DNA of 64,000 nucleotides, taken from contig CAYGYG010000014.1 in assembly GCA_964354155.1 (NCBI GenBank), forward strand, positions 16,087-80,086. Direction: 5' to 3'. Positions 52,398 to 59,851 of the stretch are shown here, in pieces (the first letter of the stretch is position 1; every line of letters starts with the position of its first letter). Source of the DNA: CAYGYG01 sp964354155 (lineage in GTDB: Bacteria > Hydrothermota > Tepidihabitantia > SM23-42 > CAYGYG01). A program made the translations under genes and the position numbers. Under the pieces are notes generated by a model, which did not search any database, was not told the DNA's origin, and saw only the letters and a program-made list of their open reading frames with translations.

Positions 52398-53459
52398 CTA
52401 CGGGTTCTGTTTAGCTTCGACGATGGTCCGGGCGAAGTCCTCCGGGCCGACTCCCGGCGATTCGACCTTCTTCTCGGCATAGACCTTTTCGACTTCGGTC
52501 TTGATTGCCGCCGCATCGAAATCCTTACTTCTCAGCTGCTCCTCGACTGCGGCCAGGCCTTCTCTTGGGAAAAGATTGAAGTCTCCGGATATGGCCACGT
52601 CGTTGATGCGTTGCTTGTTCTCAATCTCCTCAGCGGTGCGAATCAATCCGCCGCGCGCCTTATAAAGACCGTACAGGATCTCGACCCCTTCCCGGATCTT
52701 GACGCCCTGCGGAATCCGGGGGGTCTTCTTGAGAAGAAATTCATCGGATCGAAACCAGGTTTCAATCTCCCGCATCTTGTTGACCGTGCCCGGCTCCAGC
52801 TCGATTCGTTCCAGAGGACCAAGGATCCTTTCGAAACTCTCGACCAGGACTTGCTTAATCTCGTCGCGGGGCGGTATCGAACCGAGCTCTTTTTTCATCG
52901 TCGTCAGATTCTCTTCCATCGTCTTATAGATTTTATCCCGGAATTTCTCGTCCGGTACTTTGAGAATCCTGCTCATCGTGCCAAAATCGAAATCAAGCAG
53001 TATCCCCCCGACAAAAACCATCGAATTGCCGATGTCGCCCCCGCCCTCACCTGCGATCTTCTTCCCCTGGGCGGTTACGATATCATTTTCCGGGCGGAAT
53101 GAAGCCTGAATGCCGAACTCCCGGTATGTTTCACACACCGGCTCCGACAGGTACTCGAAAACGCGCCTTATCTCACGCGGAAACTTCTGATTCTTGCCAT
53201 CCCAGACAACCTGGTAGAAAATTTGGTTGCCATCCAGGTAAGTCGCGCCGCCCCCCACTTCGCGCCGCATCACCGGTATGCCGGCCTGTCGGCAATACCC
53301 CAGGTCGATTTCCTTTTCCGCATTCTGAAAGTATCCGATACTCGCCAGCGGCTCAGCCGGCGAGACAATCACCAGGCCTTCGTACCCGAGCCGGGCCAGA
53401 GCATGGAAGATGAGCATTGAGTCCTGGCCCGGAAGCTTGTCAAGTTTCAAAAGATACAT
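52398..53459 (-). CDS. Lipoate-protein ligase family protein
   Basis: A 353-residue protein of the LplA/BirA fold. The lipoyl-AMP binding loop MRREVGGGATYLDGNQIFY, SIGYFQNAEKEID and KKIAGEGGGDIGNSM-type segment match lipoate ligases, and the C-terminal region resembles the accessory domain. It attaches lipoate or octanoate to carrier lysines. The frame reaches 53612, but the ATG at 53459 has GAAGGAGG before it and begins MYLLKLDKLPGQ, so it is preferred. Confidence 0.82.
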   Translation of the reverse strand: MYLLKLDKLPGQDSMLIFHALARLGYEGLVIVSPAEPLASIGYFQNAEKEIDLGYCRQAGIPVMRREVGGGATYLDGNQIFYQVVWDGKNQKFPREIRRVFEYLSEPVCETYREFGIQASFRPENDIVTAQGKKIAGEGGGDIGNSMVFVGGILLDFDFGTMSRILKVPDEKFRDKIYKTMEENLTTMKKELGSIPPRDEIKQVLVESFERILGPLERIELEPGTVNKMREIETWFRSDEFLLKKTPRIPQGVKIREGVEILYGLYKARGGLIRTAEEIENKQRINDVAISGDFNLFPREGLAAVEEQLRSKDFDAAAIKTEVEKVYAEKKVESPGVGPEDFARTIVEAKQNP

Positions 53460-53579
53460 GCTGCCTCCTTCAATCGGCCGACGATCCACGCCTTGAAGAT
53501 TATCCATCCTGAGTGAAAAATCAAGCCCATCTTGAGCGAAATGCTTACCGCCGCCGCTCAACCCTGAAGATTCATCTCG

Positions 53580-53756
53580 TCGCTGGCAAAAACCCACCTC
53601 CGTTGTCATCAAATCCGAAACTCGAATATCTAAACCATAAACAAATCCTAAATCTCAAATCCCAATTCTCCAGACATGGTTTCGAGCTTGAGTATTGGTG
53701 TTTCGAGATTGTTTAGTGTTTAGGATTTCGATATTAGGATTTTCAGTTGCGGACCG
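53580..53756. repeat. Degenerate AT-rich palindromic intergenic repeat
   Basis: The left arm repeats words like AAATCC, AAATCTC and TCCTAAATC; the right arm carries their reverse complements (GATTGTTTAGTG, TTTAGGATTT, TATTAGGAT). AAATCCTAAA (53643-53652) and TTTAGGATTT (53719-53728) pair perfectly, and TCTCAAATCCCAA pairs imperfectly with TTGGTGTTTCGAGA. It fills most of the 327 bases between lplA and feoB. It is far more AT-rich than its surroundings and shows no gene. Confidence 0.7.
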
Positions 53757-53786
53757 CCCAGGATCAAAAGGCCGCATCAGGGCTGG

Positions 53787-55508
53787 TCACAAGACCAGGT
53801 TAAGAACCGCTCCCACGACCAGCGCGCTCAACGCCATGATCAAGGTTGCCTTGGCGGTATCAACCATACCCAGTTCCTTAAGCAGAACCGCGAACGTTGC
53901 CACACAGGGGAAATACATCGACAGCACGACACTCGCGACGATCAGTTGCTTCAGCGAAAGACTCAGCGGCACCAGCATTCCCACCGCCACGTCCTTCCTC
54001 AAAAACCCGACAACCAGGGCCGCTACGGCGCCGCCCGGCAGTCCCAGCAAAGCCGTAACCACCGGAGCCAGCAGCCGGTCCAAAACCCCGACGACCCCTG
54101 AGGAGTAAAGGAGGTTCACGATCAAAACGCCAAGCAAGACAAATGGGGTCGCGTCTTTCAGAAACCAGACGATGCGAATTACGAGTTTCCGGGCGAGGGT
54201 GGGCAGATGGGGGACGCGGTAACCGGGTATTTCGGCAAAGATCTCCGGGCTTTCGCCCTTCAGAATTGCATTCATCAGCATGCCACCCACCAACCAGACC
54301 GTGGCCAGGGTTGCGAATACCGGGAAGAGTCCTTTCCATCCGTACTTCCCCACCAGGCCGAAGATCATGGCGCTCAGCGACATACAGGGCACGCAGATCG
54401 ACAGGAGCGTCGCCGCGATGAACCGCTCGCGCCTGGTTTCCAGAATCCTTGTTGCCATCACGCCCGGTACGTTACACCCGAAGCCGAGCAAGGTCGGAAT
54501 GATCGCCATGCCGTGCAGGCCCACCGAGTGCATAAGCTTATCCAGCAACACCGCCAGCCGGGGCAGGTATCCGGCGTCTTCGATGAAGCTAAGCAAAAGA
54601 TAGAAAGCAACTACGTACGGCAGGACTTGTGCGAACTCAACGTAAAGACCGGTTGTCAGCAGGCCAAACGACCGTGAAAAATCGATCCGGCCTCCAATCA
54701 ATTGCCCGATGACGATACTATGGATTATTCCTCGGCCGCCCAGTGCCTGGGAGAGCGCCTCCATCAAAGGTCCCCATATTCTTTCGAAGAATGGATTGAA
54801 GAGCAGATTGATCAATCCTTCGCCCACGACCCGAATCAAGAAAAACATCAGGAACATGACGCCGGCCGCCACCGGTATGCCGGTCCAGGGATTGATCGTC
54901 AGGTCACCCAGGCGCTCGAAGACGGTGTGATGCCGGTGCTTGATCACCTGTACCTGCTCGACAATCCGTCCAATCTCCAGCCATCGGTCATGGTTCGGGT
55001 AGTCACAGCTTCCCGGTCGCGCTTCGGGTAGGCGCTCGACCAGCGACTTGATGCCCTGCCCCGTCACCGCCACGGTGGGGACTATCGGCACCCGCAGAAT
55101 CGACTGCAGCTTCTCAACATTAATCGTGATGCCGAGATGCTTGGTCTCGTCCCAAATATTCAAAGCGACGATCACCGGGATTTCCTTCTTGAGCAGCTGC
55201 AGGGTAAGATTGAGATTCCGTTCCAGATTGGTCGCATCGATGACATTGACGACCACGCTGTCTCTCCCCTTGATTGCATTCTCGAGCATCTCCACCGCGA
55301 CCCGCTCGGCCGGCGAGGTCGGTTCCAGGCCATAGGTGCCGGGCGCATCAAGGACATTCAGTTTCTGCTCGCCCCTTCCCAGACAGCCCGCGCAGAATTC
55401 GACCGTAGTACCGGGGTAGTTCGAGGCGATCACGCCGACCCCGGTCAATCTGGAGAAGAGCACGCTCTTCCCGACATTGGGATTGCCGATGAGTAACAGG
55501 TTCTTCAC
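53787..55508 (-). CDS. feoB: Ferrous iron transporter FeoB, compact form
   Basis: A 573-residue Fe(II) transporter. The N-terminal G domain has GNPNVGKSVLF (about 8-18), SNYPGTTVE, DAPGTYGL and NIWDE in place of the usual NxxD. A short helical linker follows, then two Gate/Nucleos-recog blocks of transmembrane helices with GFGCNVPG and CVPCMS. It is about 100 residues shorter than enterobacterial FeoB. It starts at GTG, four-base overlapped by a 32-codon ORF, in a fur-feoA-ORF-feoB operon. Confidence 0.95.
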   Translation of the reverse strand: MKNLLLIGNPNVGKSVLFSRLTGVGVIASNYPGTTVEFCAGCLGRGEQKLNVLDAPGTYGLEPTSPAERVAVEMLENAIKGRDSVVVNVIDATNLERNLNLTLQLLKKEIPVIVALNIWDETKHLGITINVEKLQSILRVPIVPTVAVTGQGIKSLVERLPEARPGSCDYPNHDRWLEIGRIVEQVQVIKHRHHTVFERLGDLTINPWTGIPVAAGVMFLMFFLIRVVGEGLINLLFNPFFERIWGPLMEALSQALGGRGIIHSIVIGQLIGGRIDFSRSFGLLTTGLYVEFAQVLPYVVAFYLLLSFIEDAGYLPRLAVLLDKLMHSVGLHGMAIIPTLLGFGCNVPGVMATRILETRRERFIAATLLSICVPCMSLSAMIFGLVGKYGWKGLFPVFATLATVWLVGGMLMNAILKGESPEIFAEIPGYRVPHLPTLARKLVIRIVWFLKDATPFVLLGVLIVNLLYSSGVVGVLDRLLAPVVTALLGLPGGAVAALVVGFLRKDVAVGMLVPLSLSLKQLIVASVVLSMYFPCVATFAVLLKELGMVDTAKATLIMALSALVVGAVLNLVL

Positions 55509-55603
55509 CAGCGGCTCCGGCAGATTTCACGCAACCGGGGACCAGTGACAAGAAGCCCGGAGGCAACCAACCAAGCGACGCGCGGACTATCCACTGCAAT
55601 CAT
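55505..55603 (-). CDS. Possible 32-residue hydrophobic peptide coupled to feoB
   Basis: ATG at 55601-55603, with GGAG about ten bases upstream, opens MIAVDSPRVAWLVASGLLVT followed by GPRLREICRSRW. Its TGA overlaps the GTG start of feoB (GTGA), the coupling seen between real genes in this window. The middle is hydrophobic enough to lie in a membrane. It is not the winged-helix FeoC and lacks the cysteines of FeoB-associated proteins. It may be a Feo accessory peptide or only a translational relay to feoB. Confidence 0.4.
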   Translation of the reverse strand: MIAVDSPRVAWLVASGLLVTGPRLREICRSRW

Positions 55604-55636
55604 CCGGCGGTCTCCGTCGCCGGGCCAATGGTGATA

Positions 55637-55882
55637 CTACGCACTGGTGCTCTTAAGCTCGACGATGATCTTCCTCGCCATGCCATACCCGATAGCAACT
55701 TGAGTGCGGCCCACCTTCACCAGCACCGGGCCATGCATGAATTGTCCGCCCAGTTTTACAATCCGAGCGCCGGGCCTGATGCCCAATGCTTCGAGTTTCC
55801 GGACCAATCCCTTCCCGCCGTTGATTGCCGTGACCATTCCCTCTTCCCCCGACTTGAGCCGCGCAAGATTTACTTCTTCCAC
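55637..55882 (-). CDS. feoA: Ferrous iron transport protein FeoA
   Basis: An 81-residue SH3-like protein that partners FeoB. The conserved VRKLEALGIRPGARI and QVAIGYGMARKIIVE segments are present. It starts at GTG two bases after the fur stop, with AAGGAG inside the fur end, so it is translated from the fur transcript. Confidence 0.92.
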   Translation of the reverse strand: MEEVNLARLKSGEEGMVTAINGGKGLVRKLEALGIRPGARIVKLGGQFMHGPVLVKVGRTQVAIGYGMARKIIVELKSTSA

Positions 55883-55884
55883 TT

Positions 55885-56346
55885 CTAATGCTCCTTATTT
55901 CGGCACTTGCCGCAGATTCCATAGAGAGCGAGTTCGTGATACGTCACCTGAAAGTCATGTTTCTTGGCAATCCCGCGCTGCAACTCTTCTATGCCGGCGT
56001 GGTGGAATTCGGAAATCCGGCCGCACGCGGTACAGACAAGATGATCATGGTGCTCCTTCTCATGCACCGGTTCATAACGCACCTCTTTCCCCTGGAAACG
56101 TTTTGCCGCGGCGATATTGCATTCGGCCAGAAGGCGCAGCGTCCGGTAAACCGTTGAGTAGCTCACGCCGGGGTCAGCCTTCTTGATTTCGCGATAGAGC
56201 TCCTCAACGCTGTAGTGCCGGTCTTGTGCCAGGAAATATCGGACGATCGACGACCGCTTGCCCGATGATTTTAATCTTCTTTTTAGTCGTTTACGTAGTA
56301 ATTCCGGTGGTTCCGCAGCATTTCTGACTTTGCTTTTCATTTTCAC
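55885..56346 (-). CDS. fur: Fur-family metal-responsive repressor
   Basis: A 153-residue Fur-family regulator. The winged helix has YSVEELYREIKKADPGVSYS then TVYRTLRLLAE. The metal site HHDHLVCTACGRI and the second Cys pair CGKCRNK are present. The start is the GTG at 56344-56346, which sits exactly at the predicted +1 of its promoter, although an ATG follows two codons later. It heads the feo operon, so iron control of FeoAB, with autoregulation, is likely; a clear Fur box was not found. Confidence 0.92.
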   Translation of the reverse strand: MKMKSKVRNAAEPPELLRKRLKRRLKSSGKRSSIVRYFLAQDRHYSVEELYREIKKADPGVSYSTVYRTLRLLAECNIAAAKRFQGKEVRYEPVHEKEHHDHLVCTACGRISEFHHAGIEELQRGIAKKHDFQVTYHELALYGICGKCRNKEH

Positions 56347-56352
56347 AATTAC

Positions 56353-56380
56353 ATTATAGCCGGGGTTGCCTTGGTGTCAA
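56353..56380 (-). promoter_or_regulatory. Leaderless promoter of fur-feoAB
   Basis: TTGACA (56375-56380), 16-bp spacer, TATAAT (56353-56358), six bases (GTAATT), then the GTG start codon. It is back-to-back with the uvrB promoter, the two -35 boxes lying 12 bases apart. Confidence 0.88.
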
Positions 56381-56392
56381 GACCGGAATCGA

Positions 56393-56420
56393 TTGACAAA
56401 GACCTCCTGCCACCTATAAT
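56393..56420 (+). promoter_or_regulatory. Promoter of uvrB
   Basis: TTGACA (56393-56398), 16-bp spacer, TATAAT (56415-56420). The ATG is 14 bases past the -10 box, so the leader is about eight bases and has no ribosome site. No LexA-type box was recognised. Confidence 0.88.
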
Positions 56421-56434
56421 TACCCTTCCTGTCC

Positions 56435-58408
56435 ATGAACTTCAAACTCCAGGCCAATTTCAAGCCGACTGGTGATCAACCCGAAGCGATCGACCGGTTA
56501 GTGCGCCGTCTTACCCAGGGAGTCAAAAATCAGACCCTGCTCGGCGTGACCGGATCGGGCAAAACCTTCACCATTGCCAACGTCATCCAAGATCTGCAAA
56601 AGCCGACGCTGCTGATCTCCCACAACAAGACCTTGGCCGCCCAGCTTTTTGGCGAATTCAAAGCCTTCTTCCCTGATAATGCCGTGGAATACTTCATTTC
56701 ATACTATGACTACTACCAGCCCGAGGCCTATCTTCCCGAGACCGACCTCTATATCGAGAAAGATACCTCGATCAATGAAGAAATCGAACGCTTAAGATTA
56801 CGCGCCACCTCATCGCTCTTGACCCGCCGGGATGTGGTTATCATCGCATCGGTCTCCTGCATTTACAACATCGGCTCCCCGGACGAGATCCGGGAGCTGG
56901 TGGTGGTCATCAAGAAGGACCAAGCCGTCGGCCGCGAAGCTCTGCTCGACGGACTCGTCTCGATCCAGTACCGGCGTAACGACCTTGACCTGGCACGGGG
57001 CACTTTCCGGGTCCGCGGCGACGTGGTCGAAATCCACCCTTCCGATGAGGAAACGTGCTTGCGCGTGCATCTCTTTGACGATGTGGTCGAAAAGATCGAG
57101 ATGTTCAATCCGGTCACCGGCACCGTGATCCGGGCGCTTGACGATTGTGTCGTCTTTCCGGCGAAACATTATATTACGACCCGGCCCCGCATCGAGCAGG
57201 GCATCAAGCGTATCCAAGCTGAATTGCAGGAACGGGTCGGCTGGTTCAATCAAGGCGGCAAACTCGTTGAGGCGCAACGATTAATGCAGCGCACCCGTTA
57301 CGACATCGAGATGCTCCAGGAGCTGGGCTACTGCAACGGCATCGAGAACTACTCGATGCATCTTTCCGGCCGCGAGCCCGGGATGAGGCCCTTCTGCCTG
57401 ATCGACTACCTGCCCCCCGACTACCTGCTGGTCATCGACGAATCTCATGTCACCATTCCCCAAATCGCCGGCATGTACAACGGTGACCGCGCCCGCAAGC
57501 AGACGCTGGTCGACTACGGCTTCCGCCTGCCATCCGCACTCGAGAACCGGCCGTTGAGGTTCGACGAATTCGAATCGCTCATCAATCAAGTGGTTTTCAT
57601 GTCCGCCACACCCGCTGATTTTGAACTAAGGCGCAGTCAAGGCGACGTTGTCGAACAGCTGGTCCGACCCACCGGCGTCGTCGACCCCGAGGTCGTCATC
57701 CGGCCCACCCAGGGCCAGGTCGAAGATCTGATCGAGCGCATCCGCCAGAAGGTCGAAACCCGGGAACGTATCCTGGTGACGACCCTGACCAAGCGTATGG
57801 CCGAGGACCTGGCCGAGTACTTGAATGAAATCGGCATCCGCGTGCGTTATCTTCACTCCGAGATCGATGCGATTGAACGAATTGGAATATTACGGGGGCT
57901 GAGACTCGGCGAATTCGACGTCCTGGTCGGCATCAATCTGCTGCGCGAAGGCCTTGACCTGCCCGAAGTCGCCCTGGTCGCAATTCTTGACGCGGATAAA
58001 GAGGGCTTCCTGCGCAGCGAGCGTTCGCTGATTCAAACCGCCGGGCGCGCCGCCCGCAATGTCCACGGTGAGGTTATCCTTTATGCCGACAACATCACCG
58101 ACTCAATCCGGCGCGCGGTCCAGGAAATGGAACGCCGCCGCCAGAAGCAGCTTGAGTATAATGCCCGGCACAACATAACGCCGCGCACGATCCTCAAAAC
58201 TCCGGAAGAAGTGATGCGCGCGACCCTGGTTGCCGACGCACGCCGGTTCGACGAACCGATTGATGGTGAATCCGAGCCTGGGATCGAGACCCTGGCCTTT
58301 CTCAAGAATCAGCTGGACGCCGCGGTGAGCGCGATGGACTTCGAGAAAGCCATCGTGATTCGTGATCGAATGAAGGCGCTTAGAGACAAACTGGAAAAAC
58401 AGAAGTAG
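56435..58408 (+). CDS. uvrB: UvrABC excinuclease subunit B
   Basis: A 657-residue DNA damage-recognition helicase. It starts FKLQANFKPTGDQPEAIDRL. Walker A GVTGSGKTFT is at about 37-46, the beta-hairpin with YYDYYQPEAYLP follows, then DESHVTIPQ, the helicase motifs GINLLREGLDLPEV and QTAGRAARN, and a C-terminal UVR domain (about 622-657). Length is normal. It is divergent from fur and appears monocistronic. Confidence 0.97.
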   Translation: MNFKLQANFKPTGDQPEAIDRLVRRLTQGVKNQTLLGVTGSGKTFTIANVIQDLQKPTLLISHNKTLAAQLFGEFKAFFPDNAVEYFISYYDYYQPEAYLPETDLYIEKDTSINEEIERLRLRATSSLLTRRDVVIIASVSCIYNIGSPDEIRELVVVIKKDQAVGREALLDGLVSIQYRRNDLDLARGTFRVRGDVVEIHPSDEETCLRVHLFDDVVEKIEMFNPVTGTVIRALDDCVVFPAKHYITTRPRIEQGIKRIQAELQERVGWFNQGGKLVEAQRLMQRTRYDIEMLQELGYCNGIENYSMHLSGREPGMRPFCLIDYLPPDYLLVIDESHVTIPQIAGMYNGDRARKQTLVDYGFRLPSALENRPLRFDEFESLINQVVFMSATPADFELRRSQGDVVEQLVRPTGVVDPEVVIRPTQGQVEDLIERIRQKVETRERILVTTLTKRMAEDLAEYLNEIGIRVRYLHSEIDAIERIGILRGLRLGEFDVLVGINLLREGLDLPEVALVAILDADKEGFLRSERSLIQTAGRAARNVHGEVILYADNITDSIRRAVQEMERRRQKQLEYNARHNITPRTILKTPEEVMRATLVADARRFDEPIDGESEPGIETLAFLKNQLDAAVSAMDFEKAIVIRDRMKALRDKLEKQK

Positions 58409-58467
58409 CGTCATGGCAACTGCTGAAAAATCATAACTTATCGAAAAGACCAATCTGCATTTCCCTG

Positions 58468-58495
58468 TTGACAAGTTGTTAAAAAGGAGTATAAT
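58468..58495 (+). promoter_or_regulatory. Promoter of the secreted protein gene at 58555
   Basis: TTGACA (58468-58473), 16-bp spacer, TATAAT (58490-58495). The leader of about 50 bases ends in AAGGAGG, six bases before the ATG. Confidence 0.88.
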
Positions 58496-58554
58496 CGGAC
58501 GGAATGTGTTTATGAACAAACTACTTCACCTCGTCGACATAAACAAGGAGGTCT

Positions 58555-59667
58555 ATGAACCTAATAAAGGTGATATCGTTTGTCGTCTTTCTTGTCGCGT
58601 TTGTATGTGGAGGTCAGTGGGAAGAGACTGATCGCATTGACCTGCCCCAGGGATTTTCACTAAGGCGTTTTGTTCGAGACTATAATGGGGATTTGTATGT
58701 CCTGGGCACCAATGCGGTTTACAAGATCGATCGCCGGGCCAAAGAAATATCTGCGGTCAGTGATGCTGCGATCACCCTTCTGATTCCGACCCAACGGCAT
58801 GGGACTCTGCTGGTCAAGGATAACGGTGAATTGATCGGCTTGGGCCAGGACATCGTCCAGGGGAAACTGCCGGCGGTTGTCACCACCAATCTCGTTGATG
58901 GTACCGCCTTCGAGGACTCGCAACAGCTCTACATCGTTCTTCTCTACCGCAATCGACTGGCCGTCTACAAGGACGGCGTTGAGCAGGGCATGCTCCCCGT
59001 TCAATCCCACCTGCTCGCCCTCATTCCTCGTGCCGACTATCGGAATGCTGAAACTCCTTTCTTCACCGCAACCGACAACCAGATATCGCTCTGGCAGGGC
59101 AGCAACATGACGCGCCCCGCCAACTACCGCGGGCAAAACTGGATCAACTCGAAATCCTATGTCTCCGGTCTGGCCGCCGCCCCCGGGGGTCAGCTCTTCC
59201 TGGCAACGCCGGAATCAGTGTACATCTACGATCGGCAGGGTAATCGCCAGGACGCTATCGGCAACAGCCGTCGACCCAGCTTTGGCGAGGTCCGTACTGC
59301 TTCAACCCCTGACACCATCTATGTCTATGACCGCAACTCGAACCAGATCCTGGTCTACATCAGGCACGACCGCCTATCCGCTGCCGCCGGCCCGGTCATC
59401 CTTGAAAAGAACCAGCCCAATCCGCTGGAAAGCTACACCGATATCGCATTCATGCTGACCGAGCCGCTTGAGATACGGCTTGTCGTCTATAACCTGATCG
59501 GCGGGCCGGTCAAAGTTCTGGCCCAAGGCTCCTACAACCAAGGACACTATCAGTTACGATGGGACGGCAAAGACGACAATGGTAAGCCATTGCCCAATGG
59601 CGTCTACTTCTATCGTTTGGAAACCCAAAAAGGCGTGAAGATCCGACAGCTGATCGTAATGCGGTAG
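58555..59667 (+). CDS. Secreted propeller-like protein with FlgD-like C-terminal module
   Basis: A 370-residue protein with a signal peptide (about 1-19). The body has blade-like repeats (NAVYKID, ESVYIYDRQ, DTIYVYDRNS) that suggest a beta-propeller. The last 80 residues form the FlgD-like module: NQPNPLESYTDIAFML, VVYNLIGGPVKVL, WDGKDDNGKPLPNGVYFYRL, closing RQLIVMR. It is probably exported across both membranes and has no enzymatic motif. It has a perfect promoter and strong ribosome site. No clear terminator follows. Confidence 0.8.
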   Translation: MNLIKVISFVVFLVAFVCGGQWEETDRIDLPQGFSLRRFVRDYNGDLYVLGTNAVYKIDRRAKEISAVSDAAITLLIPTQRHGTLLVKDNGELIGLGQDIVQGKLPAVVTTNLVDGTAFEDSQQLYIVLLYRNRLAVYKDGVEQGMLPVQSHLLALIPRADYRNAETPFFTATDNQISLWQGSNMTRPANYRGQNWINSKSYVSGLAAAPGGQLFLATPESVYIYDRQGNRQDAIGNSRRPSFGEVRTASTPDTIYVYDRNSNQILVYIRHDRLSAAAGPVILEKNQPNPLESYTDIAFMLTEPLEIRLVVYNLIGGPVKVLAQGSYNQGHYQLRWDGKDDNGKPLPNGVYFYRLETQKGVKIRQLIVMR

Positions 59668-59699
59668 TCGCTTGCGTGAATTGACGGCAGTTCGCTACG

Positions 59700-59845
59700 A
59701 CCGGTTGGGTGTAGAACCCGACCCTGCAGTCAATACGTAGGGCGGCATTTTACATACCACCGCTCTTCGTTCCTGATATCCTGGTGTTCTGATATTCTGC
59801 CCGCTGATTCGCTGATAGCCTGGTTCGCTTGCTTTTGGGCTGGGC
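59700..59845. repeat. Degenerate CTGATAT-word intergenic repeat
   Basis: A GGTTGGGTGTAGAACCCGACC imperfect hairpin lies at about 59702-59722. From about 59775 the words CTGATATCC, CTGATATTC, GCTGATTCG and CTGATAGCC follow each other. The latter closely resembles the right arm of the element at 20756-20880. It separates convergent genes and contains no gene. Confidence 0.6.
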
Positions 59846-59851
59846 TCTGGA

